Of a DNA stretch of 64,000 bases, positions 17,279 through 25,172 are shown piece after piece. The position numbers and the translations under genes were made by a program. Below the pieces are notes generated by a model. It saw only the letters and a list, made by a program, of their open reading frames with translations. It did no database searches and was not told the DNA's origin. This DNA comes from DASTBU01 sp035711845 (GTDB lineage: Bacteria > Acidobacteriota > Vicinamibacteria > Vicinamibacterales > 2-12-FULL-66-21): contig DASTBU010000059.1 in NCBI GenBank assembly GCA_035711845.1, positions 62,001 to 126,000 on the forward strand. The letters are read 5' to 3'. Each line of letters starts with the position of its first letter. The stretch's first letter is position 1.

Positions 17279-17695
17279 CTAGGTCTTCGCGCCGACCTTG
17301 GCCCGGATCCGCTCTTCCTGAGCCCGCAGCTCGGGCGTGAACTCCTTGCCGAAGTCGTCCGCCTCGAACACCGGCCGGATCTCGACGTCGGTCGCGTCGA
17401 ACGGCGCGCGCTTGAGCCATTCCACGGCCTCGTCCATCGATTTCACCTGCCAGAGCCAGAATCCAGCGATGAGCTCCTTGGTCTCGGAGAACGGGCCATC
17501 GATGACCGTCCTGTTGCCGCCCGAGAACCGCACCCGCTTCCCCTTCGAGCTCGGGTGCAGGCCATCTCCCGCCAGCATCACACCGGCTTTCGCCAGCTCT
17601 TCGTTGAAACGGCCCATGTCGGCCAGTTCCTTTTCAGTCGGCATCTGGCCCGCCTCCGACTCCTTGCTTGCCTTCACGATGACCATTACTCGCAT
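17279..17695 (-). CDS. YciI-like (YCII-related) protein
   Basis: Predicted 138-residue cytoplasmic protein with the YCII fold (dimeric ferredoxin-like). Visible blocks: MRVMVIVKASKESEAG, MGRFNEELAKAGVMLAGDGLHPSS, VIDGPFSETKELIAGFWLWQVKSMDEAVEW. This subgroup, often written DGPF or PhnB-associated, typically sits with ECF sigma factors or SRPBCC proteins. No sigma factor is present here; ArsR and SRPBCC genes lie upstream. Enzymatic activity unproven; some relatives act on chlorinated muconolactones. Confidence 0.87.
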   Translation of the reverse strand: MRVMVIVKASKESEAGQMPTEKELADMGRFNEELAKAGVMLAGDGLHPSSKGKRVRFSGGNRTVIDGPFSETKELIAGFWLWQVKSMDEAVEWLKRAPFDATDVEIRPVFEADDFGKEFTPELRAQEERIRAKVGAKT

Positions 17696-17839
17696 CGGTG
17701 TCCCCTTTCCGTGGTCTAAGACGCGTTCGTCCTTCGCGTGGACGTCTTCGTCTCTTACCGGAACGTCGAACGGGATGGCCCCGGATCGACAAGAGCGGGA
17801 AAAATCGGGGACAGAGACGGACCAGTTGCCGAAGAGGTC

Positions 17840-18343
17840 CTATGTCCGCTCGAGCTCGGCTGCCACTTCTTCGAGCCTGTCGTAGCTGATGGCGGCCCCC
17901 TTCTCCATTCCGGTCCTCAGCACGGTGTCGCGAACCTCGAGCGAGGGGTAAACAGCCGTCAGGGTCACGCGCGTTTTGCCGCTTTCCACGCTCAGCACGA
18001 CGGTGACCAGAGATTCCACATCCGGAAACGGCTCGTAGATTTCGGTGTACACCAAGCGTTCGGGCGAGGTGATCTCCCGATAGACGCCGTAGAACACGGC
18101 TTCCCCTCCTGGATGGCGGTTGACGAACCTCCAAGCGCCCCCCGGGCGCAGATCGACCTCGCAGACGGGAACGGAATAACCCTCCCCGAGGCAGCCCCAC
18201 CATCGCCGGATGTGCTCGGGCTTGACCATCGCCTCGAAGACCAGGTGTCGAGGCGCGTCGAAGACCCGCGTCATGCGGATCTCGCGGTCCGATGGTGTGG
18301 TGACCTTGAAGGTCTCGCTATTTGCGACGCTGCCGACGGCCAT
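17840..18343 (-). CDS. SRPBCC (AHSA1-like) domain protein
   Basis: Predicted 167-residue START/AHSA1-fold protein. Blocks: MTRVFDAPRHLVFEAMVKPEHIRRWWG, VDLRPGGAWRFV, GVYREITSPERLVYTE and GMEKGAAISYDRLEEVAAEL. The fold forms a hydrophobic ligand pocket; partners and ligand are unknown. Its start overlaps the end of the ArsR gene by 26 bases, a very common ArsR-SRPBCC arrangement, so the two are translated from one message. Confidence 0.9.
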   Translation of the reverse strand: MAVGSVANSETFKVTTPSDREIRMTRVFDAPRHLVFEAMVKPEHIRRWWGCLGEGYSVPVCEVDLRPGGAWRFVNRHPGGEAVFYGVYREITSPERLVYTEIYEPFPDVESLVTVVLSVESGKTRVTLTAVYPSLEVRDTVLRTGMEKGAAISYDRLEEVAAELERT

Positions 18344-18677
18344 GTTTGCGCTCCTTTGCTTGCATTTCTTCCAGGTAGGTCTCGAGCCGATCGAGGCGGT
18401 GCTCCCAGATCGCGCGATAGCGCTCGGCCCAGTCGGCGACCTCTTTGAGGGGCGCCGTCTCCAGCCGGCAGGGGCGCCACTGGGCCTCGCGGCCCTGTGA
18501 AATCAGTCCTGCCCGCTCCAGCATACGAAGGTGCTTCGAGACGGCGGGCAGGCTCATCTCGAATGGCTCGGCCAGCTTGGTGACCGAGCACTCGCCCGAC
18601 GCGAGCCGCGCCAGGATGGCTCGCCGGGCCGGATGGGCGAGCGCCGCGAACGTGGTGCTCAGATGGTCGGAGGTCAT
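18318..18677 (-). CDS. ArsR-family winged-helix repressor
   Basis: Predicted 119-residue regulator. Conserved segments: FAALAHPARRAILARLASGECSVTKLAEPFEMSLPAVSKHLRMLERAGLI, followed by the beta wing (GREAQWRPCRLE). No Cys-pair metal site (ELCVCD) is present, so it belongs to the non-metal ArsR subgroup paired with SRPBCC proteins. It heads the minus-strand group and probably represses its own promoter. The start at 18677 lacks a strong Shine-Dalgarno sequence. Confidence 0.9.
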   Translation of the reverse strand: MTSDHLSTTFAALAHPARRAILARLASGECSVTKLAEPFEMSLPAVSKHLRMLERAGLISQGREAQWRPCRLETAPLKEVADWAERYRAIWEHRLDRLETYLEEMQAKERKHGRRQRRK

Positions 18678-18712
18678 CTCTAGTGAACCAGTGAGTTAAT
18701 TAACGTATAGGT

Positions 18713-18742
18713 TAAATACAACCGGCAGCACTTCCGTGTCAA
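18713..18742 (-). promoter_or_regulatory. Promoter of the arsR-SRPBCC operon
   Basis: On the minus strand, TTGACA (18742-18737) and TATTTA (18718-18713) are separated by 18 bp. The palindrome TTAATTAA (18696-18703) lies between the -10 and the start codon and is a candidate operator. The remaining gap up to 18972 holds nothing recognisable. Confidence 0.6.
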
Positions 18743-18972
18743 GAGTTTTGATATGACCGTCCAGTTCACATGGCTCCCGCTCGTCGACGGCGTGGGACTC
18801 AGGCTGCCACGCAGGGGGGCTGCTTCGTCCGCTCAGCTTCAAATTTCAAGCGGAAAGATCGCGGAGGTCGAACGTGGTTGCCGACCCGCACGCCTTCAGC
18901 AGCTGGACCCGGCAGTGCTCGAGGACAGATGATCGTCTCGCGATTACATCAGGCGCGAGGCGTGACGACCGG

Positions 18973-21558
18973 TCACACAAGACCATCAAACATCACGATG
19001 TCGCCGTTGTTCCGGGAGATGGCGGCAAATAGGTGATGTCCGTCCGGAGACCAGGAAACCTGCCGCGCGATTGTCGTCGGCTGATCTCCGAAGTCGGTGA
19101 CCTGCCGCCACGAGCCGTCCGTCGTCGACAGCATCCAGAGATTGCTCGTCGCCCCATCAGCAAGGCCGAACGCGAGCCATCGGCCATCCCTCGAGAGCGC
19201 CGGGTGCACGTACAAAGGCGAAACCGCCAGGCGACTCCCGGACACGAGTCCCACGGGCTCGTACGGACCATCCTCGGGCGACGCCCGTCGGATCTCCCAG
19301 TCCCAGCTTCCGTACTCCGGTGCGACGAACGCGGCGAAATAGAGGATACCTCGCCCCACTTCCGGTGCATGCGAGTTGTGGTCGTCTCTGACGACCACCG
19401 GCAGGCCGCCCGTGATGGCTACCTTCTCGATGCAGTAGTTTTCACCATCGATGTTCGGTGTGTAATAGACCCATCGGCCATCGTGAGACCAGCAGGCTGA
19501 CACTCCCCTTTCCACGACCTTGCGTGCGAGCCGTCCATCACGACGGATGATCCAGAGTTGCGGATGGTCTCGACTGACGACGTATACGATCTCGTCCCCG
19601 GCCGGGGACCATCTGGGTACCCCGACAGTCACAGCTGGATCGCGCTCGAAGGTGATCTGCCGGGCATTCGAACCGTCGGTGCGGACGACCCAGAGGTTGG
19701 CGTGACCTCCGTTGTCCGACAAGTACACGAGCTCCGAGCCGTCGGCGCTGACGGCTGGTGTCTGTACGTGGCCTGTCTGTCTGGTAATTCGCACTGCCTG
19801 GTCCGCGTTGTCAGCAGGCGATCCGCTGACAGGGAACTTCCAGATGTCCGACTCGCTGCGAATGCGGCAGACAACGAGTCGGCCGGACTGATGCACATCG
19901 GGATCGACGAAAGAGACGTCTCCGGAGGTGACCTGCCTGTCGTTCGATCCATCGATGTCGACAGCCCGCAGATTGAAGGTCGGTGGATAAGGCAACGTGC
20001 TCCCTGCTGACGAGCTGTACACGAGGCTGGATCCGTCGGGCAGCCACGACGCGCCGCGCATGAAGGCGGCACGTGCGACCGCCCGGCCTGCACCGCCTCG
20101 AGCTGGAACGACCCACAGCAGTTCGTCCCAGACCGTGAGTCCGCGGCCATGAAACGCGAGCCATGAGTCGTCGCGCGACCAGCGCGGAGACCGCCAGACG
20201 TGGCCGCGGGGCACGCGAGCTACAGTCTGCGCATCGGAACCATCGCGCGCGACGGTGATCAAGACCACGCGACCCTCGTGCGCGCGCAGGAGCGCGATGC
20301 GCTGGCCATCGTGACTGATGTCCCCTCCACTCAGCGCGCCGACAAGGGGCCTGGGAAGTCCGCCCAGCGCCGAAACCTCCCATAGTGAACCTTCCCCGCC
20401 AGGCGAGTCGGGAGGCGTGTGATAGATGAGGGCGCTCGAATCCGGTGCCCAGCGAGGCTGTAGATGATCCACATCATCTGTGGTCACCTGGAGCGGCGCG
20501 CCTCCAGCCAGGAGCCGGATCCACAGTTGCCGCCTGCCGCGGGCTACCGCGACGAATGCGACCATCTTGCCGTCAGGCGAAATCGCGGGTGACTCATTCA
20601 TCCCGACGTCATCGGTGAGGCGGTGGAACTCGACGGCGCGCGCTGACGCACGCATCCGAACGTCCTCGGTGGCACTGTTCGCCCGCACGAAATAATCATG
20701 GGCGTCGCCGATATCGCGCAGGCGGCGTTGGACGTCCTTCTGAAGGCATCGTTCGAGCAGGTGGCGAAGGTTCGGCGGAGTGGCTGCGTGCAGGGCTTGC
20801 CAGTTCGGCTCGCGCTCCAGGACTGCGGCGATTGTGTCGACGACGGTGGCGCCACCGAACGCGGGAGTGCCCGCGAGCATCTCGAAGAGGACGCACCCGA
20901 ACGCCCAGATATCCGTCCTCTTGTCGATCTTCTGTCCGCGCGCCTGTTCCGGGCTCATGTACGCCGCCGTGCCAAGGACGACGCCCACGTGCGTGGCTGC
21001 GAGCGTTGTCGAGGCGGGCGCATCCATGTCGTCGGGTGCTGGGCCGGAGGCCGCCGGTTGGGTCGGGGCGGACTTTGCCAAGCCGAAATCGAGCACCTTC
21101 ACGAGACCCGCCGTGGTGAGCCCTACGTTTGCCGGCTTCAAATCGCGGTGGACGATTCCCTGCTCGTGAGCCGCGTCGAGCGCATCGGCCAGCTGTCGTG
21201 AAACCGCCAGCGCGTCGTCGACTGACAGAACTCCGCCTTTCGCCCGGACGGCCGTCAGCCGATCGGCGAGGGTTTCACCTTCAACCAGCTCCAGAACGAG
21301 TGCCCGAATCCCGGCGTTTTCTTCGATACCGTAGATTGCCGCGATGGCAGGGTGATTGAGCGAGGCAAGGACCCGGGCTTCTCGCTCGAAGCGTGTCAGG
21401 CGGTCCGGGTCGCTCGTCAGGGCCGGCGAGAGCACCTTCAGCGCGACCCGCCGGTCGAGCCGCGTGTCGCGAGCGCGATAGACGACGCCCATACCGCCGG
21501 CACCAATCTGCCCGACGATTTCGTAGGGACCGAAGCGCGAACCCGGAGTGAGCGTCAA
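18973..21558 (-). CDS. Ser/Thr protein kinase fused to TolB-like beta-propeller repeats
   Basis: Predicted 861-residue protein. The kinase domain spans about 11-280: glycine loop GQIGAGGMGVVY, Lys41 in VALKVL, HRDLKPAN (Asp139), DFG at 157-159 and GTAAYMSPEQ. From about 310 to the end are WD40/PD40-type repeats (SPDGKMVAFVA, RWAPDSSALIY, SADGSELVYLSDN, RWSPAGDEIVYV, SPDGHHLFAA) that should form a propeller. I see no clear membrane helix between the two parts, unlike many kinases of this type. Such fusions are abundant in Acidobacteria; substrates are unknown. Translation appears to start at TTG 21558, directly after a strong promoter. Confidence 0.9.
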   Translation of the reverse strand: MTLTPGSRFGPYEIVGQIGAGGMGVVYRARDTRLDRRVALKVLSPALTSDPDRLTRFEREARVLASLNHPAIAAIYGIEENAGIRALVLELVEGETLADRLTAVRAKGGVLSVDDALAVSRQLADALDAAHEQGIVHRDLKPANVGLTTAGLVKVLDFGLAKSAPTQPAASGPAPDDMDAPASTTLAATHVGVVLGTAAYMSPEQARGQKIDKRTDIWAFGCVLFEMLAGTPAFGGATVVDTIAAVLEREPNWQALHAATPPNLRHLLERCLQKDVQRRLRDIGDAHDYFVRANSATEDVRMRASARAVEFHRLTDDVGMNESPAISPDGKMVAFVAVARGRRQLWIRLLAGGAPLQVTTDDVDHLQPRWAPDSSALIYHTPPDSPGGEGSLWEVSALGGLPRPLVGALSGGDISHDGQRIALLRAHEGRVVLITVARDGSDAQTVARVPRGHVWRSPRWSRDDSWLAFHGRGLTVWDELLWVVPARGGAGRAVARAAFMRGASWLPDGSSLVYSSSAGSTLPYPPTFNLRAVDIDGSNDRQVTSGDVSFVDPDVHQSGRLVVCRIRSESDIWKFPVSGSPADNADQAVRITRQTGHVQTPAVSADGSELVYLSDNGGHANLWVVRTDGSNARQITFERDPAVTVGVPRWSPAGDEIVYVVSRDHPQLWIIRRDGRLARKVVERGVSACWSHDGRWVYYTPNIDGENYCIEKVAITGGLPVVVRDDHNSHAPEVGRGILYFAAFVAPEYGSWDWEIRRASPEDGPYEPVGLVSGSRLAVSPLYVHPALSRDGRWLAFGLADGATSNLWMLSTTDGSWRQVTDFGDQPTTIARQVSWSPDGHHLFAAISRNNGDIVMFDGLV

Positions 21559-21566
21559 GGAGCGTG

Positions 21567-21595
21567 ATTATAACCAGCGAGTCGCGCCGTCCCAA
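21567..21595 (-). promoter_or_regulatory. Strong promoter of the kinase gene; leaderless start likely
   Basis: On the minus strand, TTGGGA (21595-21590), a 17-bp spacer and a perfect TATAAT (21572-21567) are present. Only eight bases separate the -10 from the TTG codon at 21558, and no Shine-Dalgarno sequence fits, so transcription should begin at or next to the start codon. Confidence 0.65.
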
Positions 21596-21629
21596 GCCAC
21601 TGCGCTGGTTACTGGGTCTCCGCCAGGCC

Positions 21630-24104
21630 CTACTCGGCCCTCAGCGTTGTCGCCGGATCGAGCCGCAACACGCGCAATGCAGGGACGAAGCTCGCAAACG
21701 CCGCGACGATCAGCAGCGTCAGGATCACGACGCCGAACGTCACCGCATCCGTGGGCGCGACGCCCCACAGGAACGCCTGCAGGAGCCTGGCCGCGGCGAA
21801 TGCCGCTCCCGTGCCGGCGATCACACCCGCCAGCGCGAGGAGCACGCCAGGAAGAACGACCACCCGCATCACCTGACCGCTGGTGGCGCCGAGCGCCAGC
21901 CGAATCCCCAGTTCCCGTCGCCGCTCGGTCACCGAACTGGCGATCAGGCCGTGAATCCCGATCGCCGCGAGGAGCAGCGCCACCACGGCCAGGCCGAGCA
22001 TCAACGACATCATGAACCGCTGCATGGCGAGTGCCCTGGACTGCACATCGCTCATCGTTTCCAGCCTGGCGATTGGGAGGAGCGGATCGACGTCGCCAAT
22101 CGCCTGCCGAATGCCCGCCGCCACGCTCTCGAGAGAACCCGTCGCCCGCACTACCCACGCTGGCGAGAACCACGTGTGCACGACGTTCAGAAACCCGTCC
22201 GTCGTCTGCGCGGCCGGCACGTAGACGATTGGGGGCACGACGAGCGGGCCGCTGTAGTCGCCGAACCCCGAGGATGTCGCTCGCGCATTGCCCACCACGG
22301 CGACGATCAGCCTGTCCTTCCCCGCCGTGTTGACCTGGCGGCCGAGCATCTCCTGCCCACGGTAGTACCTCGCCGCGAATTCCTCGTTGACGATCGCAAC
22401 GGGCAGCCCCGCTGCGGAATCGGAGTGGACGAAGGTCCGCCCTCTTCGCACCGGAAGCCCGAGTGCTTCGAAGTAGCCCGGCGTCACGTACACGAGGTTC
22501 GTCAGTCCGGCACCACCGGGCTCGATCGTGGATGTGCCGTCGAGCGGTTTGAAGCCCATGTTCAGGAGACGCGTGTACGGCAGGCCGAGCGACACGCCGG
22601 CTGCTTCGACCCCCGGCAGTTGTCGAATGCGGTCGAGCGATTGCGAGAACAGCAGGTTGACCTTCTCGGCGCTCTCATAGCGTGCATCCTGCAGCGACAC
22701 CGTCGCCGTGATGACGCCAGAGGGAGCGAACCCCGGATCCAGCGTTCGCAGCTGCATGAAGGTTCGCGCGAGCAGCCCCGCGCTGACGAGCAATACGACA
22801 CCTATGGCGACCTCGGTGACTACCAGAAGCCTGCGGGCCCAGCCGCCGATGCCCCCGGCGATCGATCGCGTGCCAGCCTCGGTGAGCGTGGCGTGCACGT
22901 CTACGCGACTTGCCTGGAGCGCAGGCACGAGCCCGAACACGAGGCTCGTCAGCAGAGCGATTGCCAGCGTCAGCGCGAGCACCCGCCAATCCAGCACGAC
23001 CGGGTACGCCAGCGGAAACAAGCTGCCGGCGAGCGTTTTGAGCGCTTCGAGGACGATCGCGCCGAGACCAGCGCCCAGGGCCCCACCGGCGAGCGCGAGC
23101 ACGGCGCTTTCGACGAGCAACTGCCGAATCACGGCGCGCCGTCCGCTGCCGAGGGCCATGCGCGTCGCGATCTCGCGCGTGCGCATTCCCGAGCGCGCGA
23201 TGAGCAACCCGGCGACGTTCACGCACGCGATGAGCAGCACGAGCCCGACCGCGCCCCAGAGCATCAGGAGCGGCTGACGGATCTCCGCGGTCTGGCCCTG
23301 CTGCAGCGGCAGCAAGCCACGCCGCGCAGCGGGATCGTTCCCGGCCCCATCCGTCGGCCTCGGCCACCCGAGTTGCGTCACTTCGGCGGTAGCCTGCTCC
23401 CAGCCGACCCCGGGCCGCAGGCGCAGGATCATTCCGTAGTTGGTTCCGCCTCCCTCGCCCGTCGTCGAAGGCTGCAGCGGCGTCCAGACATCTGTTTCCG
23501 TACCGGTAGTGAAGCCCTCCGGCATCACTCCAACGACCATGTACGGTTCCCCGCGAAGCTGGATGGTGCGGCCGATCATTTCCGGATCGCCCTTGAACAC
23601 ACGCGTCCAGAGGTCGTGGCTCAGAACAGCAACCGGCTGACCGCCGGCGCGATCCTCGTCGGCGTTGAATTCCCGACCGATGAACGGCTCGATCCCCAGC
23701 ACGGCGAAATAGCCGGCGCTCACGCGACCCTGCCCGACGTTGGCCGCGCGGTCGCCGGCCACCAGGTTCACGCCCCCGCCAAAGCTCGATCCCGACGCAG
23801 CCACGTCCACCGTCGTCGCGCCGTCGCGGATGGCGAGAAACGCCCGGCCGTCCACCGATGCCGGAGAGCCTGTGCGGAACCCGATCGTCGCCAGACGCTC
23901 CGGTTCCAAGTACGGCAGAGGCCGCAGGAGCAAGCCGTACACGACGCTGAAGACGGCGGTATTCACGCCGATGCCGACCGCGAGCGTGATAACGGCAATC
24001 AACGTGAAGCCGGGCGACTTGCGCAGCATGCGCGCGCCGTAGCGAAGGTCTCGAAAGAGACTCTCCAGAAACGGTGGCTTGAAATCATCCGTGGACGAAC
24101 GCAT
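21630..24104 (-). CDS. ADOP-type orphan ABC permease
   Basis: Predicted 824-residue inner-membrane protein of the duplicated MacB/FtsX type. A short cytoplasmic start leads into [20 protein letters not shown] and the first helix ([20 protein letters not shown]). FtsX domains show as [25 protein letters not shown] and [22 protein letters not shown] at 24104 is preferred over GTG 24107 because GGGAG lies seven bases upstream. It is transcribed away from the DUF4287 gene and has no adjacent ATPase or PadR gene. Sequence differs clearly from the other ADOPs here, so the paralogues are old. Confidence 0.9.
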   Translation of the reverse strand: MRSSTDDFKPPFLESLFRDLRYGARMLRKSPGFTLIAVITLAVGIGVNTAVFSVVYGLLLRPLPYLEPERLATIGFRTGSPASVDGRAFLAIRDGATTVDVAASGSSFGGGVNLVAGDRAANVGQGRVSAGYFAVLGIEPFIGREFNADEDRAGGQPVAVLSHDLWTRVFKGDPEMIGRTIQLRGEPYMVVGVMPEGFTTGTETDVWTPLQPSTTGEGGGTNYGMILRLRPGVGWEQATAEVTQLGWPRPTDGAGNDPAARRGLLPLQQGQTAEIRQPLLMLWGAVGLVLLIACVNVAGLLIARSGMRTREIATRMALGSGRRAVIRQLLVESAVLALAGGALGAGLGAIVLEALKTLAGSLFPLAYPVVLDWRVLALTLAIALLTSLVFGLVPALQASRVDVHATLTEAGTRSIAGGIGGWARRLLVVTEVAIGVVLLVSAGLLARTFMQLRTLDPGFAPSGVITATVSLQDARYESAEKVNLLFSQSLDRIRQLPGVEAAGVSLGLPYTRLLNMGFKPLDGTSTIEPGGAGLTNLVYVTPGYFEALGLPVRRGRTFVHSDSAAGLPVAIVNEEFAARYYRGQEMLGRQVNTAGKDRLIVAVVGNARATSSGFGDYSGPLVVPPIVYVPAAQTTDGFLNVVHTWFSPAWVVRATGSLESVAAGIRQAIGDVDPLLPIARLETMSDVQSRALAMQRFMMSLMLGLAVVALLLAAIGIHGLIASSVTERRRELGIRLALGATSGQVMRVVVLPGVLLALAGVIAGTGAAFAAARLLQAFLWGVAPTDAVTFGVVILTLLIVAAFASFVPALRVLRLDPATTLRAE

Positions 24105-24452
24105 CACGTGACTCCCGCTCAGAGTGTGACGGCGAGGAGCTCAGACACCATCCAGCACCGCCCGGACACTTCTCTGGTCCGACTCCCTGCGACGCGGGAG
24201 GCCGAGGACTGGCGCGCATCCGATTCGCCAAGGATACATCGCCGGCGCGATTCTCTTGACGCCGAGCCTCGCCCGGGGGCATGCTGTTCCCGGCGTCCAT
24301 CCACGCCCAACCTCTTGAGGCCCTGCCCCGGCCGGGGCCCGACGTGAGGCAAAGGGGGGCATACTCCCGGATTCATCGTCTGTAACCTTTGCGTCGCTGC
24401 GAGCGCGCTGCCGGGGAGCCAGCCCGTGGCGCATGCAGAGGAGATGCTGACG
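24105..24452. other. Divergent intergenic region
   Basis: This 348-bp region separates the divergent ADOP permease and the DUF4287-like gene. No gene is convincing. A perfect 12-bp GC palindrome, CCCCGGCCGGGG, lies at 24326-24337, and GAGGAG before 24453 serves the plus-strand gene. I found no clear -35/-10 pair. Confidence 0.5.
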
Positions 24453-25142
24453 ATGACCCGCAACAAGGACCGCAAGCGCATCATCCGCGTGCGGATGAAG
24501 AAGACGGGCGAATCCTACACCGCCGCCCGAGCCCACGTGATCGCCAAGAACACAACGCCGGCGGAGCCGCGCCCGCGAGCTGTCGACCACGCCGCGCTCG
24601 CCGGGATGACCGACGAGGCCATCTCGGCGAAGACCGGACGCACCTGGCGGGGATGGGCGAAAGTGCTCGACGCCGACGAGGCAGCGTCGATGCCGCATCG
24701 GGAGATCGCGGCGCTCGTGCGCCGCAAGTACAGCGTCGGCGACTGGTGGGCGCAGGCCGTCACGGTCGGCTACGAGCGCATCAAGGGGCTGCGCGCGCGC
24801 GGCCAGCGCAGGAGCGGCGCGTACGAGGCCGGCAAGAGCCGGACGTTCAACGTGCCGGTGCAGGTGCTGTTCGACGCGTGGAAGAACGATGCCGTCAGGC
24901 GGCGCTGGCTGGATGGTGTGAACGCTTCGGTGCGGACGGCGACGGCGCCGAAGGGTCTGCGGCTGCAGTGGCCCGACGGCGGCATCATCGCGGTCTGGTT
25001 CACTGGCAAGGGTCCGGGCAAGAGCACCGTCGCCCTTGCCCACACCAAACTGCCGGACAAAGCCGCCGCCGAGCGCGCGAAGAAGTACTGGACCGACCGT
25101 TTGAACGCGCTGGCCTCGATGTTCGCGGAGACGACGGGGTGA
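24453..25142 (+). CDS. DUF4287-like / SRPBCC-like two-part protein
   Basis: Predicted 229-residue cytoplasmic protein. The N-terminal 35 residues are basic (NKDRKRIIRVRMKKTGESYTAA). Residues about 50-125 resemble DUF4287 (TGRTWRGWAKVLDAD, VRRKYSVGDWWAQAVTVGYERIKG). Residues about 130-225 resemble an SRPBCC/AHSA1 module (FNVPVQVLFDAWKNDAVRRRWL, GGIIAVWFTGKGPGKSTVALAHTKL, KYWTDRLNALASMF). The role is unknown. ATG at 24453 was chosen for GAGGAG nine bases upstream; GTG 24426 or ATG 24444 would add a few residues. Confidence 0.8.
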   Translation: MTRNKDRKRIIRVRMKKTGESYTAARAHVIAKNTTPAEPRPRAVDHAALAGMTDEAISAKTGRTWRGWAKVLDADEAASMPHREIAALVRRKYSVGDWWAQAVTVGYERIKGLRARGQRRSGAYEAGKSRTFNVPVQVLFDAWKNDAVRRRWLDGVNASVRTATAPKGLRLQWPDGGIIAVWFTGKGPGKSTVALAHTKLPDKAAAERAKKYWTDRLNALASMFAETTG

Positions 25143-25172
25143 GTCAAGGGGTGGCGCGAGGTCGGAGGAGCG

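Noticed and set aside
18770..19036. 88-codon plus frame upstream of the kinase stop
   Set aside because: Composition is random, there is no homology, and it runs into the antisense of the kinase gene.
21564..24347. 927-codon plus-strand frame opposite the ADOP permease
   Set aside because: The minus strand encodes a complete ADOP with all expected helices. The plus frame is charged low-complexity sequence (E/R/H/Q-rich) without motifs or a ribosome site.
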